Assembly: GCF_002886185.1 (NCBI RefSeq)
Contig: NZ_KZ614146.1
Location: 2,402,930-2,466,929, forward strand
DNA: 64,000 nucleotides
From: Salipaludibacillus neizhouensis
GTDB lineage: Bacteria; Bacillota; Bacilli; Bacillales; Salisediminibacteriaceae
Reading direction: 5' to 3'
The notes under the pieces are model-generated. The model was given only the letters and a program-made list of their open reading frames with translations. It ran no database searches and was not told the DNA's origin. Positions 28,104 through 37,415 of the stretch are shown here, in pieces; the first letter of the stretch is position 1, and each line of letters opens with the position of its first letter. The translations under genes were made by a program, and so were the position numbers.

Positions 28104-28749
28104 CGAGGCTCTCTCCTTTATCTTGAATTGTTATTTTTTCTACTGGTACTTGCCATATTTCTGAAAGACGATCTATCATTTGGATTTGTCCCTCCAATTC
28201 CTCTTCTGCTGCCTCTGTCTCGAAACTTTCAGAGTCCCGTTTAATTTCAATCCGCTCCACATGAATCTCGTTATTCTTACTTTCCTCATCCACTTGAATC
28301 TTTTGTGAATCTTCGAGGATGACATGAAGATTATTAAGATTGTCCGTTTCTTCTGTTGCATGCAATGCTTCAAACGAAACCTCGATCGAAACTATTTGCT
28401 TGTCAAACTCCTCTAGCATAAAAGTTTCTGCATCAGCTTTTAGTTGGACAGCCACTTTTTCAGAAATATATGCAAGTGATTCTGATTCTATATCTGTTTT
28501 TTCTAATTCTTTAAGAATTGATTGATCTTCTTCGACTCCAGTTTCAAATTGAACAAGTTCTTCTAAAACTTTTTCTGGATCTTCTTGGAAAATAGAGATA
28601 ACTGGTTGCAGCATTGCTACAAGTATCATTAACCCTATAACAAGCTTGACGTAACGGTGAGTAGATGAATTAGGTAACATTAACTCTAAAATAGTAGCAA
28701 ATAAAATCAACAATATGATATTTGCTATCCAACTGTTTATAAGTGCCAC
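28096..28749 (-). CDS. spoIIIAF: Stage III sporulation protein AF
   Basis: Two membrane helices (6-25 and about 35-53; LVIGLMILVAMLQPVISIF) are followed by a soluble domain to residue 217. The start is placed at GTG 28749 (MALINSWIANIILL), which has AAGAGGTG 8 bp upstream and aligns with family N termini. The open frame extends to 28989, but that extension lies inside spoIIIAE and is not coding. Confidence 0.93.
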   Translation of the reverse strand: MALINSWIANIILLILFATILELMLPNSSTHRYVKLVIGLMILVAMLQPVISIFQEDPEKVLEELVQFETGVEEDQSILKELEKTDIESESLAYISEKVAVQLKADAETFMLEEFDKQIVSIEVSFEALHATEETDNLNNLHVILEDSQKIQVDEESKNNEIHVERIEIKRDSESFETEAAEEELEGQIQMIDRLSEIWQVPVEKITIQDKGESLVD

Positions 28750-28766
28750 TCGCACATCACCTCTTA

Positions 28767-29957
28767 TTACCTCATCATGATGGATAGATTTCCGGATATT
28801 ACAATGATCGTAATAGATAAAAAAAACATTAATGAAACTGCTGCTAAAGCTGCAAAAATCAATAACACATTTTTTCCTATGATAGATAAACATTCGATGA
28901 TCGGACCCCCGCCAAGCGGTTGTAATACAGCTGCTGAAAAAGAATAGATCATTCCTAACGCCAAGACTTTCAAAGCGGGAAAAATGCAAACGAGTAACAG
29001 CATCACCAAACCGAGCACCCCGATTGTATTTTTCAATAATAACGAAGCTCCCATTACAGTATCTGCTGCATCCGTAAACATCCTTCCTACTACTGGAATG
29101 AAATTTCCTGTAACGAATTTAGCTGTCCGAATCGCTATCCCATCTGCAACAGCGGCTGTCGCACCTTGCACAGATAAAACTCCTAGAAATACAGTAAGGA
29201 AAATCCCCAGACTCCCAATCGATATATTTCTTAAAAGGACAGCCAGTTTAGACACTTTATAATGCTCCGTCATCGTACTAACGATCGAAAGTAACGTTGA
29301 TAAAAGTAGAAGAGGTAATACAAAATACTGCACAAATAAACCAGTCGTGTGAACGATAAACATGATGATCGGATGAAAAAGAGCAACGGACGTGACGCTT
29401 CCAACCGAGGCCATCAAAACTAATATGAGAGGGATAATCGCCATCATGAAATTGCTCATCGTAGAAATTGTTGTTTCCGCTAATTCCATCGCTAAATAAA
29501 AACTATTTAAGGCAATGATGATTAATACCATGTACGTAACCGCATAGGCGACTTTGCTAATTTGATGTTTTTCAAAAGCTTGCTGAAGTTGGACAAGGAT
29601 CATACTGAATACAGTGAGCAAGATTAAGGTTCCAAGTAGTTTTCCTTGCGCTACTATTTCATGAAGAAAATAGGAAGCGAACCCGGTTAACCAGCCTTTG
29701 AATGATAAATTATCAGTGTTTCCGATTAAGTCCTTAAGATTATCTCTTTCAATTTCCGGTAAAAAACCTCCATACTCATCCTGAAGACTGTCCCAAAAAT
29801 TCATTACCTCACTAATATCTAACGAACCTAACTGCTTTTCCACCATCTCTTCTTCTGTTATTGGAGTTGTTTCTTCCTCTGCAAAGACAATACTTGTCCA
29901 ACCTTCACTCAGAAGAAAAATAATCGCACATCCTAACATAGCGAATAAATATTTCAT
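28767..29957 (-). CDS. spoIIIAE: Stage III sporulation protein AE
   Basis: Multi-spanning membrane protein of the mother-cell channel (396 residues, about eight segments) with a signal-like N terminus and SFYLAMELAETTISTMSNFM and GNFIPVVGRMFTDAADTVMG segments typical of the family. It starts 1 bp inside the spoIIIAD stop region, so translation is coupled. Confidence 0.96.
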   Translation of the reverse strand: MKYLFAMLGCAIIFLLSEGWTSIVFAEEETTPITEEEMVEKQLGSLDISEVMNFWDSLQDEYGGFLPEIERDNLKDLIGNTDNLSFKGWLTGFASYFLHEIVAQGKLLGTLILLTVFSMILVQLQQAFEKHQISKVAYAVTYMVLIIIALNSFYLAMELAETTISTMSNFMMAIIPLILVLMASVGSVTSVALFHPIIMFIVHTTGLFVQYFVLPLLLLSTLLSIVSTMTEHYKVSKLAVLLRNISIGSLGIFLTVFLGVLSVQGATAAVADGIAIRTAKFVTGNFIPVVGRMFTDAADTVMGASLLLKNTIGVLGLVMLLLVCIFPALKVLALGMIYSFSAAVLQPLGGGPIIECLSIIGKNVLLIFAALAAVSLMFFLSITIIVISGNLSIMMR

Positions 29958-30361
29958 TAAACGTCCCCCATGGCCGACGGAATAAGCGTTAATATCGTAT
30001 CAATAATGACACTGATAATTGGGATTGCCATAACCAATATGAGTATTTTCCCAGCCAATTCTATTTTAGAGGCGATGGAACCTTGATCAGCGTCCCGAGC
30101 GATCTGAGCAGCAAACTCTGCGATATATGCAATTCCAATAATCTTAAAGATAGTCTGGACGTAAATCATATTTACATTTGAATTCTCCGCCAATTCTTCC
30201 AGCGTTTGAAAAAGAACTGCTATTTTATCGATCAGAAAAATAAAGATTATTGCTCCTGTGAAGACGGTAATAAGAAGAGCAAACACCGGTTTCTGCTCTT
30301 TGACGATGATAGCTAGGAAGGTGGCAATCATTCCTAAACCTACTATTTGAATGATTTCCAT
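29957..30361 (-). CDS. spoIIIAD: Stage III sporulation protein AD
   Basis: 134-residue membrane protein with four hydrophobic segments and the family sequence IGIAYIAEFAAQIARDADQG, thought to form part of an export-gate-like assembly with AC and AE. Located 15 bp after spoIIIAC. Confidence 0.96.
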   Translation of the reverse strand: MEIIQIVGLGMIATFLAIIVKEQKPVFALLITVFTGAIIFIFLIDKIAVLFQTLEELAENSNVNMIYVQTIFKIIGIAYIAEFAAQIARDADQGSIASKIELAGKILILVMAIPIISVIIDTILTLIPSAMGDV

Positions 30362-30376
30362 CCCACTACCTCCCTC

Positions 30377-30583
30377 CTAACTTTGAAATAAAAACACAGA
30401 GCGGATTTTCGTAAACAAATCATCAATCACTGTTGCCACCATGTAAAGAACAAGGACAAATGCGATCAGCGTCACCCAATTCGCAATTTCTTCCTTCCCC
30501 ATCTGTTTTAATACGGTATGAATCATGGCAACAACGATTCCAACCCCGGCTATCTGAAATATTAGACCTACATCATTGGCCAT
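30377..30583 (-). CDS. spoIIIAC: Stage III sporulation protein AC
   Basis: 68 residues with two hydrophobic helices (GLIFQIAGVGIVVAMIHTV; WVTLIAFVLVLYMVATVI), matching SpoIIIAC in size and sequence. It resembles small export-apparatus proteins. Confidence 0.96.
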   Translation of the reverse strand: MANDVGLIFQIAGVGIVVAMIHTVLKQMGKEEIANWVTLIAFVLVLYMVATVIDDLFTKIRSVFLFQS

Positions 30584-30608
30584 TGGACTTCCCCCTCACT
30601 GCTTTCCA

Positions 30609-31121
30609 TTACAGCAACATAATTACTAACAGTAATCCGCCTAAAAAACCTAAACTCCGATACATAGACTGATATGTCTTCTGAGAGTCAACTGCCACTT
30701 GCTCTCTATGCGTCAAGTAAGATTGGGTAAGCTGAATTTGCTTACGCTGCCCCTCTAAATCTTGTTTTCCTAATGTCTGACCGAATTGCCTTATTACTTC
30801 AATATCCTGGTTATTTAGATCAATATTTTTTTTCCATAAATCAAGTTCTTCTTCCCAGATCTCCACAACAGATCCCCTGTTTTCGCCTATCCGTTCGCCG
30901 ACACTAAACAAAAATTGCTTCGCGGGGTCTGGTAATTGCCGAGAAATTTGAATAAGCGCTTCAGATAATGGCATCATTGCAAATGCTACTTCTGTATCAA
31001 AGGTTTCTAAAGCAACCTTCATATGCCTTAGTAACAACGTTCTTCTTTCCAACCTTTTTGATAGTTCCATGCCTATCAGTGCTGAAGCCAAAACAATAAA
31101 TATTGCTCCTATCCATATCAT
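30609..31121 (-). CDS. spoIIIAB: Stage III sporulation protein AB
   Basis: 170 residues with membrane helices at both ends (2-18 and 152-168) and a helical central part, distantly similar to type II secretion GspF-like proteins. It overlaps spoIIIAA by 4 bp. Confidence 0.95.
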   Translation of the reverse strand: MIWIGAIFIVLASALIGMELSKRLERRTLLLRHMKVALETFDTEVAFAMMPLSEALIQISRQLPDPAKQFLFSVGERIGENRGSVVEIWEEELDLWKKNIDLNNQDIEVIRQFGQTLGKQDLEGQRKQIQLTQSYLTHREQVAVDSQKTYQSMYRSLGFLGGLLLVIMLL

Positions 31122-32032
31122 CTTGAGATGACTCCAGGTTCCGTTTTATCTAGATATTTGAATACACCTTTTTTGCCTACAGCCGAAATTTCAATAATTG
31201 TTTCAAAAGCCGATTCTTCCAACAAGGCCTTTATAGTAGGACGTTTTTTAACATTTTCTAACGTCGTTCCATGAACAGTTGAAATAACAGTGACTCCTGC
31301 ATAAATAGCTTCCATCATTGCTCTTCCATCTTCTTCTCTGCCTATCTCATCGACAACCAGTACATCCGGACTCATGGAGCGAATCATCATCATCATCCCT
31401 TCAGCTTTAGGGCACGCATCCAACACATCTACTTTCGTACCGAAATGATGTTGAGGAATACCATGAATACAACCAGCTATTTCAGATCTTTCATCGACAA
31501 TGGCAACATTTTTAGCTGGAATCCCTATTTGAGGCATGCCTAGACTTATTTTCCTGGCTAAATCTCGTAATAATGTTGTCTTTCCAGTCTTCGGAGGCCC
31601 TATTATTAACGTGTTTGTCCAGTGATTTCTCCTGTATAATTCACGGATATAATCATCACTCACACCTTGTTTTTCTTTTGCAATTCGAATATTATAGGAA
31701 CCAATTTCACGCAATCCTTTTACATGTCCTTTATCCATGACCACTCTTCCGGCAATTCCAACGCGATGGCCTCCGGGAATAGTTATATAGCCTCTTTTTA
31801 ATTCTTCCTCTAATCGATATAAGGAGTGCTGACTTAATAAAGACATCATTTGAGAAGCATCCTTTTCTGTGAAAATTGGAGGATGATTCTTAGTTTTACT
31901 TTTCAAACCCACAATCTCAACTGGTCTGCCTATTCGTAAGCGAATTTCTTCCATATTTTCTCTGTCTTCCGCAGGATACCTTTCCACATAATCTTTTATG
32001 ATTGTTGGTAGAATATGAAATATTTCTCTCAT
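31118..32032 (-). CDS. spoIIIAA: Stage III sporulation protein AA (ATPase)
   Basis: Secretion-type ATPase thought to power the SpoIIIA channel. It has IREL then GPPKTGKTTLLRDL as Walker A near 145-158, VDERSEIAG, and VLVVDEIGRE as Walker B near 225. The 304 residues are typical. It is the first gene of the eight-gene operon; a sigma-E promoter is expected upstream, but I could not place it confidently. The small yqhV gene found here in B. subtilis is missing. Confidence 0.96.
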   Translation of the reverse strand: MREIFHILPTIIKDYVERYPAEDRENMEEIRLRIGRPVEIVGLKSKTKNHPPIFTEKDASQMMSLLSQHSLYRLEEELKRGYITIPGGHRVGIAGRVVMDKGHVKGLREIGSYNIRIAKEKQGVSDDYIRELYRRNHWTNTLIIGPPKTGKTTLLRDLARKISLGMPQIGIPAKNVAIVDERSEIAGCIHGIPQHHFGTKVDVLDACPKAEGMMMMIRSMSPDVLVVDEIGREEDGRAMMEAIYAGVTVISTVHGTTLENVKKRPTIKALLEESAFETIIEISAVGKKGVFKYLDKTEPGVISR

Positions 32033-32169
32033 TGCGACATTTCCTTTCTATACCTAAAAATTTTCCTTCGTGTCTATAATGAAATATATGAATCCTTGTC
32101 CTAATTATTACAACAATAAAAAGACAAACCTCGATTACAAGAAATTTGTCTGCCTGAGTAGCAGACAAC

Positions 32170-32219
32170 AAAAAAAAGACTGCGTATCCAGGGCGTTTAA
32201 GCCGGATACGCAGTCTTTT
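32170..32219. terminator. Strong terminator of efp (bidirectional form)
   Basis: AAAAGACTGCGTATCC and GGATACGCAGTCTTTT form a 16-bp perfect stem with a 14-base loop, flanked by A and T runs. It sits 73 bp after the efp stop, in the 259-bp gap before spoIIIAA. Confidence 0.92.
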
Positions 32220-32291
32220 GTAAATAACACTATCTTGTTTTTTTATACTTCCCCTCAAACAAAGAGAAAGCCTAATGTCAGCTTCTTTTAA

Positions 32292-32849
32292 CTAACCTCT
32301 TGAAACATATTTCCCTTCACGTGTATCAATAATTAACGTGTCGCCTTCGTTTACAAAGAATGGCACTTGAACCGTCAATCCTGTTTCTACAGTAGCTGGT
32401 TTTGTACCGCCCGAAGCTGTATCGCCTTTTACTCCTGGTTCAGTATCCGTAACTTTTAATTCAACGGTATTAGGAACTTCCACACCTAAGATTTCATCAC
32501 CATAGGTTAGAATTTGCACTTCCATATTTTCTATTAAATACCTTAACTGATGGCGAATTTGATCTGATGATAATTCCAACTGTTCATAAGAAGATGTATC
32601 CATAAATGTATGAACATCTCCACTTGAATATAAATACGACATTTTACTGTTTTCCAAATGAGCTTTTTCAACTTTCTCACCCGCACGGAATGTCTTTTCC
32701 TGAATATTACCGCTTCGCATACTTCGAAGTTTCGAACGAACAAATGCCGCCCCTTTACCTGGCTTCACATGTTGGAACTCTACTACTGACCAAATATCAT
32801 TATCCACTTCAATTGTTAATCCTGTTTTAAATTCGTTTACTGAGATCAT
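32292..32849 (-). CDS. efp: Translation elongation factor P
   Basis: Rescues ribosomes stalled at polyproline. The 185 residues show KOW-like domain I ([22 protein letters not shown]), the modification-loop segment [14 protein letters not shown] with K near 32, and OB domains II and III ([15 protein letters not shown]). It follows the peptidase gene by 22 bp. Confidence 0.98.
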   Translation of the reverse strand: MISVNEFKTGLTIEVDNDIWSVVEFQHVKPGKGAAFVRSKLRSMRSGNIQEKTFRAGEKVEKAHLENSKMSYLYSSGDVHTFMDTSSYEQLELSSDQIRHQLRYLIENMEVQILTYGDEILGVEVPNTVELKVTDTEPGVKGDTASGGTKPATVETGLTVQVPFFVNEGDTLIIDTREGKYVSRG

Positions 32850-32871
32850 TTTTTTCCTCCTAAGTATTAAG

Positions 32872-33942
32872 CTACTCGCCTAAAATGAGTAGTTCCTTGG
32901 TAGATTTTGATAAAATATCATTTCCACTTTCAGTAATAACAATGTCATCTTCAATTCTTGTGCCACCGATACCCGCAACGTAAATACCAGGCTCTACGGT
33001 GACAACCATGCCTGGCTCTAATACTTTATCTGATTTATAAGATAAACCAGGTCCTTCATGAACTTCCATACCCATGCCATGACCAGTGGAATGGCCAAAG
33101 TACTGTCCGTATCCCTGTTCTGTTATATAGTCACGGGTTAATGCATCCGCTTCTTTACCAGTCATACCCGGCTTAATTCCATTTACACCACGTATTTGTG
33201 CTTCAAGCACTGTTTGATATATTTTTCTTAGTTCTTCATTTGGATCACCTATGGCTACTGTTCGAGTAATATCAGAACAATATCCTTTGTAATAAGCGCC
33301 AAAGTCTAACGTTACAAGTTCACCCTTCTCAATAACTTTAGAACTTGCAACCCCGTGGGGAAGTGCAGAACGTTGTCCAGATGCTACAATTATATCAAAT
33401 GAAGAGGATACTGCCCCATGTTTTCTCATAAAAAATTCAAGTTCAGTTGAAATATCAATCTCTTTTACACCGGCACGAAGGTAAGCTTGAATGTGTGAAA
33501 ATGCTGCATCTGCAATATCAACAGCTTCTTGAATAATGCTCAATTCTTTGGAATCTTTAATTAAGCGCATCTGCTCGACCATACCGCTTACAGGCATAAA
33601 TTCTGCTGATCCTAGCACTTTTTTATATGTATCATATTCACTATAGGTAAGTTGGTCTTTTTCGAATCCTAACCTGGTAATTCCCATTTCCTTGACTTGA
33701 TTCGCTACTTCTTCGTGTATCGGGGTTGTATGTTGAACGATATTAAATCCATTAATTTGACTTTCTGCTTGCTCAACATATCGAAAATCCGTGATAAAAG
33801 TTGCTTTATTCTCTGAAATGACCGCTACTCCTGCGGTCCCGGTAAAGCCAGTAAGGTAACGACGATTCGTGTCACTGGCAATGATTAAACCGTCTATATT
33901 TTTCTCGGAAAATTGATTTCGTAATTGATCCAGTTTTTTCAT
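32872..33942 (-). CDS. papA: Xaa-Pro peptidase, M24 family (YqhT/PapA)
   Basis: Cleaves Xaa-Pro bonds. A creatinase-like N domain (1-125) precedes the pita-bread catalytic domain with metal ligands in [17 protein letters not shown] (two Asp), HSTGHGMG (His), EPGIY and GGTRIEDD (two Glu). The start at 33942 (MKKLDQLRN) is chosen because AAGGAGG lies 8 bp upstream; the frame extends to 33966 without a site. 356 residues. B. subtilis aroQ, normally beside this gene, is absent. Confidence 0.95.
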   Translation of the reverse strand: MKKLDQLRNQFSEKNIDGLIIASDTNRRYLTGFTGTAGVAVISENKATFITDFRYVEQAESQINGFNIVQHTTPIHEEVANQVKEMGITRLGFEKDQLTYSEYDTYKKVLGSAEFMPVSGMVEQMRLIKDSKELSIIQEAVDIADAAFSHIQAYLRAGVKEIDISTELEFFMRKHGAVSSSFDIIVASGQRSALPHGVASSKVIEKGELVTLDFGAYYKGYCSDITRTVAIGDPNEELRKIYQTVLEAQIRGVNGIKPGMTGKEADALTRDYITEQGYGQYFGHSTGHGMGMEVHEGPGLSYKSDKVLEPGMVVTVEPGIYVAGIGGTRIEDDIVITESGNDILSKSTKELLILGE

Positions 33943-34027
33943 CCTTTCGTCCTCCTTGCAAACCATGCGATTCTGATAAGAAATTGTAAATCATCGAAAG
34001 ACCTGAGCATACAGGCATTTTTTAGAC

Positions 34028-34058
34028 AAAAAAATAGAATGTTCCATAGAACATTCTA
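34028..34058 (-). terminator. Terminator of yqhR
   Basis: TAGAATGTTC and GAACATTCTA form a 10-bp stem with loop CATA; the minus strand then has TTTTTTT. 10 bp past the yqhR stop. Confidence 0.9.
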
Positions 34059-34068
34059 CCACAGGAGC

Positions 34069-34566
34069 TTATTCTTGGATAGACTCACCCTCATGAACTG
34101 TGCGTTCGTGGTACTCGTATGAAACGGAATACCCTATAAACAAGCCATAAACTACATAAAGCGATATAGAGGTTGTTAAAGTATTACGATTCATTTCGGT
34201 AATAGGGTCTATGGTATTAAACAAGGGATGCAATACTACAAATACAACAAGCCATAACACAAAACCAAAAACGATTCCAGGCCATATAGAATTAAATTTT
34301 GCAAGTAAAACTCTATATAAAAATGCTACACCAATCGATATTATAGCAATGGCCAAAATACCCAACCATTGTCCTAAAGTTCCAGTCTTCCAATCTCCTA
34401 ATGCCCACGGCTCTAAAATGACTGCAGGTCCGAATGGAATAAACTTAAACGTATAGGCGAAGTAAGCCACTAAACTCCATAATGCTCCACCTACAAAACC
34501 TATTACAGCAACTGTAGAAATAAAAGATTGACTTGCTTCTTGTTCATTTTGTTCTAATTTTCCCAT
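34069..34566 (-). CDS. yqhR: Conserved membrane protein YqhR
   Basis: 165 residues with four hydrophobic segments (about 17-38, 65-86, 94-112, 133-152) and the conserved FIPFGPAVILEPWALGDWK loop. The start at 34566 (MGKLEQNE) has GAGGTG 6 bp upstream; the longer frame from 34596 does not. Function unknown. It is divergent from yqhP; the 248 bp between them hold no other feature that I recognise. Confidence 0.9.
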   Translation of the reverse strand: MGKLEQNEQEASQSFISTVAVIGFVGGALWSLVAYFAYTFKFIPFGPAVILEPWALGDWKTGTLGQWLGILAIAIISIGVAFLYRVLLAKFNSIWPGIVFGFVLWLVVFVVLHPLFNTIDPITEMNRNTLTTSISLYVVYGLFIGYSVSYEYHERTVHEGESIQE

Positions 34567-34814
34567 TGACTTCACCTCGAAAATTAGTGTATCCATTTAG
34601 GGAATAATTTATCAGCAAAACAATATTAGGTGTAATTCAACTTCAATATGGGAATAGTTATATAATAATTAATATTTTTAATAAGATCTTTATATTTAGA
34701 TGGTTAGAATTCGTTTTCTAATGTAAAATAGAAAGAAAGTGTAAGCGGTCGAAAGCAACGAGGAATAGAATAAAGAAAAGTTTCATCCATAATATTGAAT
34801 AGAGGTGTTGAGAC

Positions 34815-35192
34815 ATGTTCCGTCGTTCTTTTCATCCGATCATCCTAGTGATTATTGGGTTTGCCATCTTTGGTATAGGAATGCAACTATTTACAAATCC
34901 AACTCAATTTTTCACTCAAATTTTAGTGACGGTCGGTATTGTTGCAATACTTCTCCTAGTGATGAAGAAATTTATAATTCCAAGACTTATGGGTAACCAA
35001 GCTTCTTTCACGCAACAAAGAAGCCAGCAAATCAAGCAAACCCAAAGCCGTAAACCAACTGCGTCCTTCAAGAAGAAGCAAAAAGAAAAGAAAAAGTCCA
35101 TCTCTCGCCCGTTAGTTAAACGTCAGTCTGATGTTAAGTTAACTGTTATTGAAGGTAAAAAGAACAAAAAAAAGAGCCGAGCTTTATTTTAA
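34815..35192 (+). CDS. yqhP: SA1362 family membrane protein YqhP
   Basis: 125 residues with two membrane helices (9-26 and 36-53) followed by a strongly basic tail rich in Lys, Gln and Ser (about 60-125). This two-helix plus basic-tail design and the position beside yqhO match the SA1362 family represented by YqhP. Function unknown. GAGGTG lies 7 bp before ATG. It is probably co-transcribed with the next gene 68 bp downstream. Confidence 0.85.
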   Translation: MFRRSFHPIILVIIGFAIFGIGMQLFTNPTQFFTQILVTVGIVAILLLVMKKFIIPRLMGNQASFTQQRSQQIKQTQSRKPTASFKKKQKEKKKSISRPLVKRQSDVKLTVIEGKKNKKKSRALF

Positions 35193-35260
35193 TGCTTGGT
35201 TTTTTTCTTTATCATTTTTCATTTTTTCGCAAATTATTATTGGAAAGGGGACTGGGATAA

Positions 35261-36070
35261 ATGATTCCTCCATTTTCAAGCCCTTTTTTAATTCACAGTG
35301 TCTGGTCTGAGTGGTTATTGATTAGTTTTCTTGTACTGGTAGGTATTATATATTGGACAATAAGTAAAAAGATCGGTTTTCAAGCCTTATATTTAACTAT
35401 ATTCTCGCTTTCGCTGGGTTATATCATCACGATGTATCTCCCTTACTTGTATACTAATGACCAATTACTCCCGTTAACTCACCCGCACATACAAGCAGTT
35501 ATGACATTATTCTCGATATTTATTCCACTAGTGAGAAGACAAGTGGAGATAATTATGTGTTTAATACCACCTTTGTTCATTAGTGTCATCTATTTGCTTC
35601 TTCAAGGTACTCCAGTGTTCTCCATTGTAGGAGGAATATTAATAGGCGGTTTTATTAGTTATATGTATTACCGAAGTTTTGATTGGATAGAAGCAATGCC
35701 TGAACGATATGTTTTTGGGTTCGCTATTATTGTTCCTATCTTTATAGGTATCCTGATTTATCCGCAGAATGATTTTCTTATATTACCCGGTTTACTTCTT
35801 GGGTCGGGCATCGGGATTGCTCTTGAACAATATAAATTAAGAATTAGCATTACAACCAGTTCAGGGATGAGCAAACTGATTGCGTTAATGATTGGATCAT
35901 CAGGTTTGATTTTGTCTCACTTATTTTTCTTATTCAATCCTGTTATTTTCACCTTGTATTATTCACTCTTAGGTTTTCTAGCAGGATTATGGATAACTTT
36001 TCTCATTCCACTCCTCCTTTTTAGCACAAAACTTTATGGCCAGCAAAGTAAGAGAGGAGATACTGCCTAA
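35261..36070 (+). CDS. Polytopic membrane protein, degenerate PAP2-like fold
   Basis: 269 residues with about eight hydrophobic segments. The C-terminal half (VGGILIGGFISYMYYRSF, later LPGLLLGSGIGIALEQYKLR) resembles the tail of Bacillaceae membrane PAP2 phosphatases, where DVLGGLLIG and LGF.LGYLLE occur. The PAP2 catalytic motifs are missing: the PSGH position reads LTHPHIQA and no SR...GVH..D is present. If related, it is a pseudoenzyme. The relation is inferred from pattern only. AAAGGGG precedes the ATG. Confidence 0.75.
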   Translation: MIPPFSSPFLIHSVWSEWLLISFLVLVGIIYWTISKKIGFQALYLTIFSLSLGYIITMYLPYLYTNDQLLPLTHPHIQAVMTLFSIFIPLVRRQVEIIMCLIPPLFISVIYLLLQGTPVFSIVGGILIGGFISYMYYRSFDWIEAMPERYVFGFAIIVPIFIGILIYPQNDFLILPGLLLGSGIGIALEQYKLRISITTSSGMSKLIALMIGSSGLILSHLFFLFNPVIFTLYYSLLGFLAGLWITFLIPLLLFSTKLYGQQSKRGDTA

Positions 36071-36093
36071 GTCTTTTTATAAACTGATTTCTT

Positions 36094-36984
36094 CTAATAC
36101 GACCATTTAGCCAGAAATTTTCGGGTTGATTCAGCTCCAAGCTGAATTAACCTGTCTTTTTCTTCATCGGACATTTTAAATTGTGTTGCCGTTATTTCAT
36201 TGACCGGGATAAATATAATATCTTTTGCATGAAACTTAGAAACATATCGTTGATCATGGGCCTTTCTCATCGTATCAAACATTGAAGTCAGCATAGATAG
36301 ACCGTTTGGTATTTCTTTAGGTGGCGACTGATCAAATTCAGGAGAAAGTTTCATTCCTAATACAGGGCGTTCCGCTTTCATCCCTTTCCTCACGAATAAC
36401 CATAACGGAAAATTACTTAACACCCCTCCGTCTACAATTAACGATTCTTTTCCGTCTTCTCCTTTTAATTTAACTGGTTCGAAAAAGAAAGGCAGACTAC
36501 AGCTCATTCTCACAGCTTTTGCGATAGAAAACGTTACCGGGTCTATTCCGTAACGCGGCAAATCATCTGGCAAAACGATAAATCTTCCATTTGTTAAATC
36601 CGAGGCAACCAACTTCAAAGTTCCCGATGGCAGATCACCGAAAGTTCTAATTCCTTTCTCATACAAAGCACTAGCGACCCAGTCTTCAAATACTTTCCCT
36701 TTATATAGACCCATACGTTTGTATAACTGAATCCACCGTAGAAATGGAAAGACGGTGCTAAAAGGATTTTGGTCAAGAAATTGGTTCATATCCAATTGGG
36801 TAAAGAGCTGATACATTTCATCATTTGTATAATTAGCTTTAACAAACGCCGCTGTTAGAGCACCTGCACTAGTTCCAGCAACCCGATTTATGTGTATCCC
36901 CTTTTGTTCTAATGTACCTAATGCACCAACAAAAGCCATTGCTTTTATACCGCCACCAGCAAAAACTGCGTCTACTTGAGTCAT
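36094..36984 (-). CDS. yqhO: Patatin-like phospholipase family protein YqhO
   Basis: Predicted serine lipid acyl hydrolase. It has the oxyanion loop GGGIKAMAFVG at 10-20, the nucleophile S39 in GTSAGAL, and the DGG motif (IVDGGVLSNFP near 185-195) giving the Ser-Asp dyad. 296 residues, cytoplasmic. Substrate unknown. The 431-bp region upstream contains a dispersed repeat and the mntR terminator. Confidence 0.93.
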   Translation of the reverse strand: MTQVDAVFAGGGIKAMAFVGALGTLEQKGIHINRVAGTSAGALTAAFVKANYTNDEMYQLFTQLDMNQFLDQNPFSTVFPFLRWIQLYKRMGLYKGKVFEDWVASALYEKGIRTFGDLPSGTLKLVASDLTNGRFIVLPDDLPRYGIDPVTFSIAKAVRMSCSLPFFFEPVKLKGEDGKESLIVDGGVLSNFPLWLFVRKGMKAERPVLGMKLSPEFDQSPPKEIPNGLSMLTSMFDTMRKAHDQRYVSKFHAKDIIFIPVNEITATQFKMSDEEKDRLIQLGAESTRKFLAKWSY

Positions 36985-37153
36985 TGGAGGATTCCTCCTT
37001 TTAGTTTAAGTGTATTTTATTAAGTGAATAAAATGACAAAAAAACTTGAGGTTCCTAATGCGATTTTAAATTTGAATTGTTACAACATTTCGTTAGAAAT
37101 TAATAATTTGTATTATCAAACTTGGTGAATTAGTTGATTTATTATCACGGAGG

Positions 37154-37280
37154 GTTGTTTGGAAGAATTACCGCTCGCTTTCCGTGGATGATCCGCGAGC
37201 CTCCTCGAGCAAACGAATGCTCTGCGGGGTCTCTCTTGAATCATTCTTCCACAGGAGTCTCACGGATTCTGCCAAACAAC
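37154..37280. repeat. Intergenic repeat with terminal inverted repeats
   Basis: The element starts with GTTGTTTGGAAGAATTACCG and ends with GCCAAACAAC, so its ends are inverted (GTTGTTTGG / CCAAACAAC). Inside are GCTTTCCGTGGATG, GATCCGCGAGCCTCCTCGAG, CTCTGCGGGGTCTC and CCACAGGAGTCTCACG, typical of a dispersed Bacillaceae intergenic repeat. A shorter relative is at 55099-55150. The rest of the yqhO-mntR gap (36985-37153, 37281-37370) is AT-rich with no feature seen. Confidence 0.75.
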
Positions 37281-37370
37281 ATCTTTTTATACAGGCAGTT
37301 TAGGTAACCGTTATTGTTTCTGATGAGAGGCTTGAAAAATAACAGAAAGTTAAATAAATTCATCATTCAA

Positions 37371-37411
37371 AAAAACTGGACTATTGAATGTTTCACTTCA
37401 ATAAGTCCAGT
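37371..37411 (-). terminator. Terminator of mntR
   Basis: ACTGGACT-ATTGAA pairs with TTCAAT-AAGTCCAGT; the minus strand ends in a T-run (37370-37374 complement). It lies 5 bp after the mntR stop. Confidence 0.87.
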
Positions 37412-37415
37412 CTCG

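Noticed and set aside
28750-28989. N-terminal extension of spoIIIAF
   Set aside because: It overlaps spoIIIAE, is Cys/Phe/His-rich and unlike SpoIIIAF; the GTG at 28749 has the ribosome site.
31917-32258. 113-codon minus-strand frame over the spoIIIAA start and the efp terminator
   Set aside because: It crosses a strong terminator stem and the spoIIIAA start in another frame; no family resemblance.
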